A stretch of 16,993 nt of DNA, taken from the NCBI GenBank assembly GCA_013821525.1, contig JACDGR010000025.1, positions 1 through 16,993 of the forward strand, given 5' to 3'. A model generated the notes under the pieces. It made no database searches, was not told where the DNA came from, and saw nothing but the letters and a program-made list of their open reading frames with translations. The stretch is from Actinomycetota bacterium. Lineage in GTDB: Bacteria > Actinomycetota > Thermoleophilia > Gaiellales > Gaiellaceae. Of the stretch, positions 5,687-16,993 are shown piece after piece (position 1 is the first letter of the stretch; every line of letters begins with the position of its first letter). A program made the translations under genes and the position numbers.

Positions 5687-6220
5687 ATGAAGCTCAAAGC
5701 ACTGATGCTCGCGCTCGCGATTGCCGGCGCCGGTGCATCGTTCGGCCTGACGGACTCCGGCCGCAGCGACACCGGTACGACGACCACGACGACCGCGACC
5801 ACCACGACGACGTCGACCACCACGACGACCGCGTCGACGACCACGGCCGGCGACTGCCGCCACTTCGAGCTTCACGGGACGCTTGCCTCCGTGGGGGCCT
5901 CGTCGTTCTCGGTCACCCTCAAGAAGGGCAGCCACAGCGTGCAGGCTGCCGCAGGCACCGCCGTCGCGGTCGCAGTCGTGGCCTCGACCCGCGTCTCCTG
6001 GAGCGGCTCCGGCACCCTGACCGGCCCGAATGTCGGGGATTCCGTCAAGGTCAACGGCAAGCTCTGCGGGAGCACCTACACCGCCTGGAAGGTGCAGGCG
6101 AGGGGGCCTCGCGCCGACAAGGGCGATGAGTCCGGCAGCTCCGAGACGACGACCACCACCTCGACGACGAGAAGCGCCCAGCACGACTCGGGCGAGCAGC
6201 ACGGCAAGTCTCACCACTAG
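5687..6220 (+). CDS. Secreted Thr-rich protein with DUF5666-like beta domain
   Basis: The 177-residue product starts with a signal peptide (MKLKALMLALAIAGAGASFG). Residues 30-53 are a nearly pure Thr linker. Residues 58-138 form a predicted beta-rich domain (FELHGTLASVGASSFSVTLKK, then GDSVKVNGKLCGSTYTAWKV), the pattern of DUF5666/OB-like extracellular modules. A second Thr tract and a His/Ser-rich end follow. Two cysteines (57 and 127) bracket the domain and could form a disulfide. Thr-rich linkers of this kind are often glycosylated or span the wall; the function is unknown. ATG 5687 has GGAGG at 5671-5675, slightly far (11 nt). It stands alone between two terminator-like structures, dividing rplL from rpoB. 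Confidence 0.75.
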   Translation: MKLKALMLALAIAGAGASFGLTDSGRSDTGTTTTTTATTTTTSTTTTTASTTTAGDCRHFELHGTLASVGASSFSVTLKKGSHSVQAAAGTAVAVAVVASTRVSWSGSGTLTGPNVGDSVKVNGKLCGSTYTAWKVQARGPRADKGDESGSSETTTTTSTTRSAQHDSGEQHGKSHH

Positions 6221-6384
6221 AGGCTTGATGCGTATTCGGGTGCGTGTGGGGATGGCTCAGGCCAAGCAGGTCGTTCTGGTCGGGCGCTGGTCATAGCGGT
6301 GTCTACGTCCAAGCCCGACCAGGGCGAGCTGCGCCGTGCCGGAGCCACCATCCACGCGTGCGCGCAATGCGCATCAAGCCTCTA
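6218..6384 (+). repeat. 167-bp long inverted repeat, candidate structured RNA or MITE relic
   Basis: Arms at 6218-6232 and 6370-6384 are perfect 15-bp complements (TAGAGGCTTGATGCG). Farther in, 6240-6255 pairs with 6348-6363 at 15 of 16 positions, four of them G-U, and CTGGTCGGGC (6276-6285) pairs perfectly with 6313-6322. The first three bases are the stop codon of the preceding gene. No convincing target duplication is seen. It may be a 3' UTR structure or terminator of that gene, an independent small RNA, or a decayed mobile repeat. Confidence 0.7.
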
Positions 6385-6411
6385 CTACTAGCAGGCGTGC
6401 TGTGGAACGGC

Positions 6412-6442
6412 GTGCCGGGTGCCCTCTGAGGGTGCCCGGCAC
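6412..6442 (+). terminator. 14-bp hairpin upstream of rpoB
   Basis: GTGCCGGG and CCCGGCAC pair perfectly, continue through two G-U pairs and CCCT/AGGG, and close on a CTG loop. There is no T-run after it. It probably insulates rpoB from upstream transcription. Between it and the predicted promoter (6443-6524) nothing further is recognised. Confidence 0.6.
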
Positions 6443-6524
6443 CGCTCGATCCCCGCTAGACGCAGAGACTTTGCCGGTCCTGATACCTTGCGCAGGTCGG
6501 CTCAACCGGCCCCTCGTCGCGACC

Positions 6525-6554
6525 TTGCGGCTGGAGGGGACGCTTCGCTATTGT
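6525..6554 (+). promoter_or_regulatory. Candidate sigma-A-type promoter for rpoB-rpoC
   Basis: TTGCGG (6525-6530) and TATTGT (6549-6554) are separated by 18 nt. The -10 has the GCTA prefix shared by other predicted promoters here. The resulting leader is about 90 nt. At its end, 6633-6640 (AAGGGAGG) can pair with CTCCTT at 6646-6651, covering the Shine-Dalgarno and part of the start codon; the helix is short. Confidence 0.5.
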
Positions 6555-6649
6555 GGAGGGTTGCGCCGCACGTCCGGACGTTCCTGCTCGCACGCTCTTT
6601 TCCTCTGCTCTGCCGCTCACCTCATAGCTAGTAAGGGAGGCTGTACTCC

Positions 6650-9600
6650 TTGGCCAAGTCGGTCGCAGCGCCTCGCGCGCGCAAGTCGTTTTCACGCCTC
6701 AAGCACGTTCTCGACCTTCCGAACCTGATCGACATCCAGCGTGAGTCGTTCGACTGGTTCCTCAGTGAAGGCCTTCGAGAGACAATTGATGACATCTCCC
6801 CGATCCAGGACTACACCGGAACGCTCGCGGTGGAGTTCGGCGAGTACCGCTTCGGCGAGCCTCCCATGTCGATCCAGGAGTGTCGCGAGAAGGATCTGAC
6901 CTTCCAGGCACCGCTCTCGATGACGGTCCGCTTCGTGAACACGGAGACGGGCGAGATCCGCGAGCAGACGGTGTTCATGGGGGACTTCCCCATGATGACC
7001 GAGTGGGGCACGTTCGTCATCAACGGCACCGAGCGCGTGATCGTCACGCAGCTCGTTCGCTCCCCGGGTGCCTACCTGATGGAGCCGAAGGACGCGACGA
7101 AGCAGGTCTTCACAGCGAACCTGATGCCGAGCCGTGGCTCGTGGCTCGAGCTGGAGATCGACAAGAAGGGCATCGTCTTTGCCCGCATCGACAGGAAGCG
7201 CAAGCTCCCGATCACGACCCTGCTCCGCGCCCTGCCGGCGGAGGACCCGACGACGGGCTTCAAGCTCGACACCTCGACCAACGAGGCGATCCTGAAGCTG
7301 TTCGGGGACTCCCATTTCATCGCGCGGACGCTCGACAAGGACGCGACGACCCGCGAGGAAGAGGCCCTGATCGAGGTCTTCAAGAAGCAGCGCCCGGGTG
7401 AGCCGCCGACGCTCGACAATGCGCGGAACCTGCTCAAGTCGCTCTTCTTCGACCCCAAGCGCTACGACCTGACGAAGGTCGGCCGCTACAAGCTGAACCA
7501 GCGCCTCGGCGTCGACGTGCCGGACGACACGCGTGTCCTGACGACTCAGGACATCCTCGCGCTCGTCCAGAAGCTCGTCGCCATGCCGCACGCGATCGGC
7601 CTCACCGAGGACTCGAAGGACTTCGCGGCCGACGGGATCAGCATGAACCGCGACCCGATTCGCTCGGAGCTCGACGAGTACGAGCACTTCGGGAACCGGC
7701 GCCTGCGCACTACGGGCGAGCTGATTCAGGAGGCGTTCCGCGTCGGTCTCTACCGCATGGAGCGCGTCGTGCGCGAGCGGATGACGACCGAGGACGTGGA
7801 CACGATCACGCCGCAGACGATCATCAACATCCGTCCCGTCGTGGCGGCGTTGAAGGAGTTCTTCGGCTCGTCGCAGCTGTCGCAGTTCATGCAGCAGACG
7901 AACTCGCTCGACGGCCTCACCCACCGGCGCCGGCTCTCGGCACTCGGTGCAGGCGGCCTGACCCGCGAGCGCGCACCGATCGAGGTCCGCGACGTCCACC
8001 CGACCCACTACGGCCGCATGTGCCCGATCGAGACGCCGGAAGGCCCGAACATCGGCCTGATCGGCTCGCTCGCCTCGATGGCGACGGTCAGCGAGTTCGG
8101 CTTCATCCAGACGCCGTACCGCAAGGTCGTGGGTGGCAAGGTCACGGACGACATCACGTATCTCGACGCAGCCGAGGAGGCGCAGTACACGATCGCGCAG
8201 GCCTCGGAGCCCGTCGACAAGAACGGCAAGTTCGAGCACGACCAGGTGCTCTGCCGCTCGTCGGAGGGTGAGGCCGTGATCGCCGGCGCCAAGGACATCG
8301 ACTTCATGGACGTTGCACCGGCACAGATCGTGTCGATCGCGACCGCCATGATCCCGTTCCTCGAGCACAACGACGCCAACCGGGCCCTGATGGGCGCGAA
8401 CATGCAGCGGCAGGCAGTCCCGTTGATGATCCCGCAGGCGCCGCTCGTTGGCACCGGCGTCGAGCATCGCGCGGCCGTCGACTCAGGCGACGTCGTCGTC
8501 GCGAAGAACGCGGGCACCGTCATCGACCTCGACGCCACGCGCGTCGTCGTCGAGGGCAAGGGCACGCGTGACGAGTACGACCTGACGAAGTTCATGCGCT
8601 CGAACCAGGGCACGCTGATCCACCACCGGCCGATCGTTCGCCAGGGCGACAAGGTCGTTGCGGGTGCAGTGCTGGCCGACGGATCGTCGACCGACCACGG
8701 CGAGCTCGCGCTCGGTGCGAACCTGCTCGTCGCGTTCATGCCGTTCGAGGGTTACAACTTCGAGGACGCGATCGTGCTCAGCGAGCGGCTCGTCAAGGAC
8801 GAGGTGCTCACGTCGATCCACATCCACGAGTACGAGATCGACGCCCGCTCGACGAAGCTGGGCGACGAGGAGATCACGCGCGACATCCCGAACCGTTCGG
8901 AGGAGTCCCTCCGTAACCTCGACGACCGCGGCATCGTCCGCGTCGGCGCCGAGGTCGGTTCCGGTGATCTGCTGGTCGGCAAGGTCACCCCGAAGGGCGA
9001 GACCGAGCTGACGGCGGAGGAGAAGCTGATCCGCGCCATCTTCAAGGAGAAGGCACGCGAGGTCCGCGATACGTCGCTGAAGGTGCCGCACGGTGAGGGT
9101 GGCGTCGTGATCGACGTCAAGACGTTCGCCCGGGAGACCGGCGACGACCTGAGCCCCGGCGTCAACGAGCTCGTCCGCGTCTACGTGGCGAAGAAGCGCA
9201 AGATCTCGGAGGGCGACAAGCTCGCCGGGCGCCACGGCAACAAGGGCGTCATCTCGAAGATCGTCCCCGAGGCGGACATGCCGTTCCTCGAGGACGGCCG
9301 TCCCGTCGACATCCTGCTCAACCCGCTCGGCGTGCCGAGCCGGATGAACATCGGCCAGATCCTCGAGACGCATCTCGGCTGGTCTGCAGCGCACGGCGTG
9401 TTCGCGTCGGACGAGGTGCTGCCGATGACCGGCAACGCCGGCCGCGTGATCAACGCCCCGAAGCCGACTCCGATCGCGACGCCGGTGTTCGACGGCGCAA
9501 CGGTCGCCGACGTCGACTCGGCGCTGCTCGAGTGGTCGAAGCAGAACACCGACAGCCCGATCAACATTCTCACGGACACGAAGGCTCCGCTCGGCCGTCA

Positions 9601-10297
9601 GGCCTCCGGGAAGGTCCGCCTGTTCAGCGGCCGCACCGGCGAGCCGTTCGAGCAGGAAGTGACCGTCGGCTACATGTACATCCTGAAGCTGCTCCACCTG
9701 GTCGACGACAAGATCCACGCACGGTCGACCGGCCCGTACTCGCTCGTCACGCAGCAGCCCCTGGGCGGTAAGGCCCAGTTCGGCGGACAGCGCTTCGGCG
9801 AGATGGAGGTGTGGGCGCTCGAGGCGTACGGCGCTGCGTACACGCTCCAGGAGATGCTCACGATCAAGTCCGACGACACCGTCGGCCGCGTCAAGGCATA
9901 CGAGGCGATCGTCAAGGGCGAGAACATCGCCGAGCCGTCGATCCCCGAGTCGTTCAAGGTGCTCCTGAAGGAGATGCAGTCGCTGGCGCTCGACGTCGCG
10001 GTCATCTCGGAGGACGGCGGCGAGCTCGAGGTGCGCGAGGAAGACGACGAGCTGCTCCGCGCCGCGGAAGAGCTCGGGATCGACCTCTCACCCGGCTCGT
10101 TGCGCGCTGCCGCCCGGCAGCCCACGGCCCAGGAGGCCGAGGAGGGCCAGGATCGTGTCGACCAAGACGGCGAGCTGGCCTTGCCCGCTGACGAGTCCCT
10201 CGAGGACCTCGACGGCATCGAGCTGAGCGTGGACACCGACGACGACGCGGAGCCCGTGGGCGCCGCGGACGACGCCGATGTCGAGATCGAAGACTGA
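6650..10297 (+). CDS. rpoB: DNA-directed RNA polymerase subunit beta
   Basis: The 1215-residue protein is the beta subunit of RNA polymerase and is full length for an actinobacterium. Conserved parts in order: the N-terminal protrusion/lobe (FNxxL-like start, RSPGAY at 138-143), the rifampicin cluster I (SSQLSQFMQQ beginning near 407), cluster II (PIETPEGPNIGLIG), the EGYNFEDAI motif (E705-D706 equal E. coli E813-D814), KISEGDKLAGRHGNKG with Lys857, and the C-terminal clamp-contact region (GGKAQFGGQRFGEMEVWALEAYGA, shown in part). Residues from about 1120 onward are an acidic tail. Start TTG 6650 has GGGAGG at 6635-6640 and begins MAKSVAAPRARKSF. Several rifampicin-contact positions differ from sensitive enzymes (see findings). 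rpoC follows after 38 nt. Confidence 0.98.
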   Translation: MAKSVAAPRARKSFSRLKHVLDLPNLIDIQRESFDWFLSEGLRETIDDISPIQDYTGTLAVEFGEYRFGEPPMSIQECREKDLTFQAPLSMTVRFVNTETGEIREQTVFMGDFPMMTEWGTFVINGTERVIVTQLVRSPGAYLMEPKDATKQVFTANLMPSRGSWLELEIDKKGIVFARIDRKRKLPITTLLRALPAEDPTTGFKLDTSTNEAILKLFGDSHFIARTLDKDATTREEEALIEVFKKQRPGEPPTLDNARNLLKSLFFDPKRYDLTKVGRYKLNQRLGVDVPDDTRVLTTQDILALVQKLVAMPHAIGLTEDSKDFAADGISMNRDPIRSELDEYEHFGNRRLRTTGELIQEAFRVGLYRMERVVRERMTTEDVDTITPQTIINIRPVVAALKEFFGSSQLSQFMQQTNSLDGLTHRRRLSALGAGGLTRERAPIEVRDVHPTHYGRMCPIETPEGPNIGLIGSLASMATVSEFGFIQTPYRKVVGGKVTDDITYLDAAEEAQYTIAQASEPVDKNGKFEHDQVLCRSSEGEAVIAGAKDIDFMDVAPAQIVSIATAMIPFLEHNDANRALMGANMQRQAVPLMIPQAPLVGTGVEHRAAVDSGDVVVAKNAGTVIDLDATRVVVEGKGTRDEYDLTKFMRSNQGTLIHHRPIVRQGDKVVAGAVLADGSSTDHGELALGANLLVAFMPFEGYNFEDAIVLSERLVKDEVLTSIHIHEYEIDARSTKLGDEEITRDIPNRSEESLRNLDDRGIVRVGAEVGSGDLLVGKVTPKGETELTAEEKLIRAIFKEKAREVRDTSLKVPHGEGGVVIDVKTFARETGDDLSPGVNELVRVYVAKKRKISEGDKLAGRHGNKGVISKIVPEADMPFLEDGRPVDILLNPLGVPSRMNIGQILETHLGWSAAHGVFASDEVLPMTGNAGRVINAPKPTPIATPVFDGATVADVDSALLEWSKQNTDSPINILTDTKAPLGRQASGKVRLFSGRTGEPFEQEVTVGYMYILKLLHLVDDKIHARSTGPYSLVTQQPLGGKAQFGGQRFGEMEVWALEAYGAAYTLQEMLTIKSDDTVGRVKAYEAIVKGENIAEPSIPESFKVLLKEMQSLALDVAVISEDGGELEVREEDDELLRAAEELGIDLSPGSLRAAARQPTAQEAEEGQDRVDQDGELALPADESLEDLDGIELSVDTDDDAEPVGAADDADVEIED

Positions 10298-10335
10298 GAC
10301 CCGGACGACCACGGAAAGAAAGAGGCGAGAAACAC

Positions 10336-14892
<4,557 letters not shown>

Positions 14893-14920
14893 GCCGAGAC
14901 CGAGCACGACCTGAACTGCG

Positions 14921-14948
14921 CGAGGGCCCGGCTGACGCCGGGCCCTCG
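14921..14948 (+). terminator. Strong terminator after rpoC
   Basis: A perfect 12-bp stem (CGAGGGCCCGGC / GCCGGGCCCTCG) closes a TGAC loop, followed by AACTTTGTG. It lies 28 nt after the rpoC stop. The short T-run is also the beginning of the left palindrome of the next element. Confidence 0.88.
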
Positions 14949-14949
14949 A

Positions 14950-14974
14950 ACTTTGTGTGGACTCCACACTAAGT
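14950..14974. repeat. Left 25-bp palindrome of the rpoC-downstream element
   Basis: The core GTGTGGACTCCACAC is a perfect palindrome around one central base, flanked by ACTTT and TAAGT, which extend the symmetry imperfectly. The same 25 bp, reverse-complemented and differing only at the central base, occurs at 15411-15435. It could be a protein-binding operator or a terminal repeat. Confidence 0.9.
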
Positions 14975-15081
14975 TCGGGTCGCGCTGGTGCCACGTGACG
15001 GGTGGCGCAGAGATCACACTTGTTGCTGAACCGGCACGGTGTTGCGACGCCTGCTGCGGCCGTCTGGTGCAGCCTGGATGC

Positions 15082-15405
15082 ATGGTGGGAGCTGCGAAGG
15101 TCGACGGGCTCACGCGCGAGATCGTCCGGCTCGCTCAGAAGCCGGATTCGATCGCCGAGATCAACCGGCAGACGGGGGAACTCGCCTGGCGGCGCGGCCT
15201 CGTGCGACCGAGCTACGCACGCGTGCGCCAGATCGTGAACCTCGAGCGCGACCGCCCGCCGGAACCGTCGTGGGGTGAGCTGCTTCTCGACGTCGACTTG
15301 CGCCTGCGTGACCCGTCCGCGTTGATCGACAAGGCCGGCGGCACGCTTCCGATGGACGAGGACGCGGCAATCCGGTACGCCGAGCGTCGCCGCCGACGCA
15401 CGTGA
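15082..15405 (+). CDS. Small helix-turn-helix-like protein inside a palindrome-bracketed element
   Basis: The 107-residue product has a compact predicted helical region: TREIVRLAQKP, SIAEINRQTGELAWRRG, then RPSYARVRQIVNLERDR. This fits a three-helix DNA-binding domain with residues about 44-55 as the recognition helix. The C-terminal half (SWGELLLDVDLRLRDPSALIDKAGG and a basic RRRRR end) is not recognised. ATG 15082 is chosen because third-position G/C is high after it and clearly lower before it; the frame is open upstream to a TTG inside the left palindrome, encoding a Cys-rich stretch that is probably not coding. No clear Shine-Dalgarno or promoter is visible. It may bind the flanking palindromes; that is inference. 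Antitoxin or transposition-accessory roles are alternatives. Confidence 0.6.
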   Translation: MVGAAKVDGLTREIVRLAQKPDSIAEINRQTGELAWRRGLVRPSYARVRQIVNLERDRPPEPSWGELLLDVDLRLRDPSALIDKAGGTLPMDEDAAIRYAERRRRRT

Positions 15406-15410
15406 ACCCC

Positions 15411-15435
15411 ACTTAGTGTGGACTCCACACAAAGT
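15411..15435. repeat. Right 25-bp palindrome, inverted copy of the left one
   Basis: It begins 5 nt after the stop codon of the small HTH-like gene and is the reverse complement of 14950-14974 except for the central base. It also lies just upstream of, and touching, the -35 position of the promoter predicted for the next gene, so repressor or activator binding here could control that gene. Confidence 0.9.
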
Positions 15436-15453
15436 GCTGTGGGAGGAGTCGGC

Positions 15454-15459
15454 TACAAC
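15454..15459 (+). promoter_or_regulatory. Candidate -10 element (TACAAC) for the secreted protein gene
   Basis: GCTACAAC is nearly identical to the rpmG -10 (GCTACAAT). Only 7 nt separate it from the ATG at 15467, which predicts a leaderless mRNA. GGGAGGAG at 15441-15448 is too far upstream (18 nt) to be a normal ribosome-binding site. The -35 position (15431-15436) is not consensus and adjoins the palindrome. Confidence 0.45.
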
Positions 15460-15466
15460 GTCTCCG

Positions 15467-16993
15467 ATGAGACGCGCCCTCGCTCTCGGCTTTGCCCTGC
15501 TCGCGAGCGTTGTCGGGATCGCACGCGCCGGTCAGGGAGCCGCGCCGCCGCCGCTTCCCTGCGGGCTGCCGCAGGCGGCTCCGTTGTGGGTCGACTTCGC
15601 CGACGGAAGCGTGCCGTTCTGGTCGACCGTCTTTGCGCGGCCCGGGGTCGTCGGGGCGGCGGCCGGGCTCATCTACCCGCCCCAGCTCCGCGCCGAGGGC
15701 GCACAGACCGTCTACTTCGACCTCTACCTGAACAACCGCGTTGGAACACCGTCGAAGCCGGCGGACTCCTCGACAGTGCAGGCGCGCGCCGACAAGCTCT
15801 TCGCCGCGGCCGTCGCCTCGTCCGGCTGCGACCATCCTCTGATCGCCGAGAACGAGCTCTTCGGCGCGCAGTCCCCGACACCGTGGACCGCGACGACTGC
15901 GCAGTACCGCGCCAACGTGCTCGCCTACCTGCAGCGCCTCGCAGACCGCGGTGCGCGGCCGTTCCTGCTCCTCTCGAGCAAGCCGTACACCCACGATGAG
16001 CAGGCCGACGCGTGGTGGCGGCAGGCGGCCGACGTGGCCGACCTCGTCTCGGAGGTCTACTTCTCCGGCCCGTCCGTCTCCGCGCAGGGCCCGGTCAACG
16101 GCAGCCGCCGCCTCCGCTCGACGATGCGCAGCCGGATGGAGAGCCTGATCCAGATCGGGATCCCGACCTCGCGGCTCGGCGTGATGCTGACGTTCAGCTC
16201 GACGCCGAAGGCTGGTGGCCGCGAAGGGCTGAAGCTCTCCAAGTGGCTCGACGTCACGAAGTGGGAGAGCCTCGCCGCGCAGCAGGTGTCGCGCGAGCTG
16301 AATCTCGCCAGCGTCTGGACGTGGGGGTGGGCGACGTTCAACGCGGCGGGCGACGACCCCGACAAGGAGAAGGTCGCGTGCACGTGGCTCTGGACGCGTA
16401 AACACTCCCTCTGCGACGCCCCGGCCCTCGCCGGGACGGAGCTCGACCAGTCGCTGGACGTCGGCGCCGCCCTGCCGGCGAGCACGCTCTGCCTCCTGGG
16501 CCGGACGAAGCTGCTCGCGAGCGACGTCGCCGCACTCTCGCGACTGACGGGCGACCGCGAGCTCGCTTTCTCGGCTGCGCTGCAACACGCCGTGCTCGTC
16601 GAGGCGCGACGCGTGAGCTCCCCTGACGTCGCTCGCGCCGAGCGCGACGTGGTCGCCGACCGGTTCGCCGGCAGCAGGCCTGCGTATGCGGCGGCGCGCG
16701 CGAAAGCGCGCGTGACCTCCGGCCTGGCGCGTGAGATCCTCGCCGACGAGCTCCGCCGCAAGGCGGTCGAGGTGACCTTGCCGGTGCCCGCCCCCGGGTC
16801 AGCGCAACTGCGGGCGTGGTACGCGACCTACTCCGGGGTGACAGCCCGCGCCGTCTCGACCGACCGCCCCGCACCCTGGCTCGGCAATTCCCGCCACGGC
16901 GTGGCGATCGACGAGCAGGCGCCGGGTCGGCTGTTCGCGCTCCGCGCGGGAGCGCGCGTGCGGGTCGACGGGCTCACGATCACGGCCCGAGGC
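15467..16993 (+). CDS. Secreted two-domain protein, TIM-barrel-like N-terminal part, 3' truncated by window
   Basis: The frame is open from ATG 15467 to the window end (509 codons) with strong G/C third-position bias. Residues 1-22 form a signal peptide (MRRALALGFALLASVV...ARA). Residues 40-290 show evenly spaced beta-like segments with conserved-looking ends: LWVDFADG, TVYFDLYLNN, PLIAENELFG, RPFLLLSSKPY, LVSEVYFSGP, RLGVMLTFSS and ASVWTWGW. This order resembles a TIM-barrel such as glycoside-hydrolase-type folds, with Glu128/130 as conceivable active-site residues, but no family was recognised. Residues about 345-440 are helical and resemble the chaperone part of SurA/PrsA-type proteins (SDVAALSRLTGDRELAFSAA, then RVSSPDVARAERDVVADRF). 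Function is unknown; export is likely. Codon bias and length make it a confident gene. Confidence 0.8.
   Translation, partial: MRRALALGFALLASVVGIARAGQGAAPPPLPCGLPQAAPLWVDFADGSVPFWSTVFARPGVVGAAAGLIYPPQLRAEGAQTVYFDLYLNNRVGTPSKPADSSTVQARADKLFAAAVASSGCDHPLIAENELFGAQSPTPWTATTAQYRANVLAYLQRLADRGARPFLLLSSKPYTHDEQADAWWRQAADVADLVSEVYFSGPSVSAQGPVNGSRRLRSTMRSRMESLIQIGIPTSRLGVMLTFSSTPKAGGREGLKLSKWLDVTKWESLAAQQVSRELNLASVWTWGWATFNAAGDDPDKEKVACTWLWTRKHSLCDAPALAGTELDQSLDVGAALPASTLCLLGRTKLLASDVAALSRLTGDRELAFSAALQHAVLVEARRVSSPDVARAERDVVADRFAGSRPAYAAARAKARVTSGLAREILADELRRKAVEVTLPVPAPGSAQLRAWYATYSGVTARAVSTDRPAPWLGNSRHGVAIDEQAPGRLFALRAGARVRVDGLTITARG

Noticed and set aside
6692..8467. A 591-codon minus-strand frame opposite the start of rpoB
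   Set aside because: Same antisense artefact; no motif and low-complexity Arg/Leu/Asp composition.
14950..15435. A classical insertion sequence
   Set aside because: No transposase motif, no target-site duplication at the edges, and the enclosed gene is too small; kept only as a possible non-autonomous cassette.
15413..16588. A 391-codon minus-strand frame opposite the secreted protein
   Set aside because: The + strand frame has a signal peptide, better third-position bias and structured segments; the antisense product looks random and its end only translates the palindrome.
16695..16712. 7-bp GC hairpin with GAAA loop as terminator
   Set aside because: It lies in the middle of a strongly coding frame and has no T-run; alternating CG codons explain it.

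Overview
The window is a high-GC actinobacterial chromosome segment carrying the core transcription/translation cluster tRNA-Met - rpmG - secE - nusG - rplK - rplA - rplJ - rplL - rpoB - rpoC, all on the + strand. The metT-rpmG-secE-nusG-rplKA order, the strong G/C bias at third codon positions and the actinobacterial style of RpoB/RpoC (for example acidic C-terminal tails) point to Actinomycetota. The short NusG without a long acidic N-terminus, the frequent TTG starts and the unusually large N-terminal insert in beta-prime suggest a deep lineage such as Thermoleophilia; that class-level placement is inference.

Layout. 1-1353: the 3' end of an M14-type metallopeptidase, an antisense small zinc-ribbon gene, and a short secreted MltG-like lytic transglycosylase. 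1357-1871: a tRNA-Met(CAT), with a YunG-like gene starting 8 nt after it. 1889-3448: promoter, then rpmG, secE, nusG and rplK in tight order. 3449-3572: an intra-operon spacer with two 34-bp imperfect repeats, followed by rplA. 4323-4488: a structured L10-type leader ahead of rplJ-rplL, which end at a strong terminator. 5687-6220: a secreted Thr-rich DUF5666-like protein. 6218-6384: a long inverted repeat that folds best as + strand RNA. 6525-14948: promoter, rpoB, rpoC and terminator. 14950-15435: a small helix-turn-helix-type gene bracketed by two near-identical 25-bp palindromes in opposite orientation. 15467-end: a secreted two-domain protein cut by the window edge.

How it works together. 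The conserved genes supply ribosomal stalk/L1-arm proteins (L11, L1, L10, L7/L12), L33, the SecE translocon subunit, the NusG elongation factor and the two large RNA polymerase subunits. Accessory genes and repeats sit at the seams between these units: after tRNA-Met, between rplK and rplA, between rplL and rpoB, and after rpoC.

The most interesting signals are the palindrome-bracketed HTH cassette after rpoC, the strand-asymmetric inverted repeat before rpoB, the cluster of natural substitutions in the rifampicin pocket of RpoB, and the possible ribosome-binding-site sequestering arm in the L10 leader.
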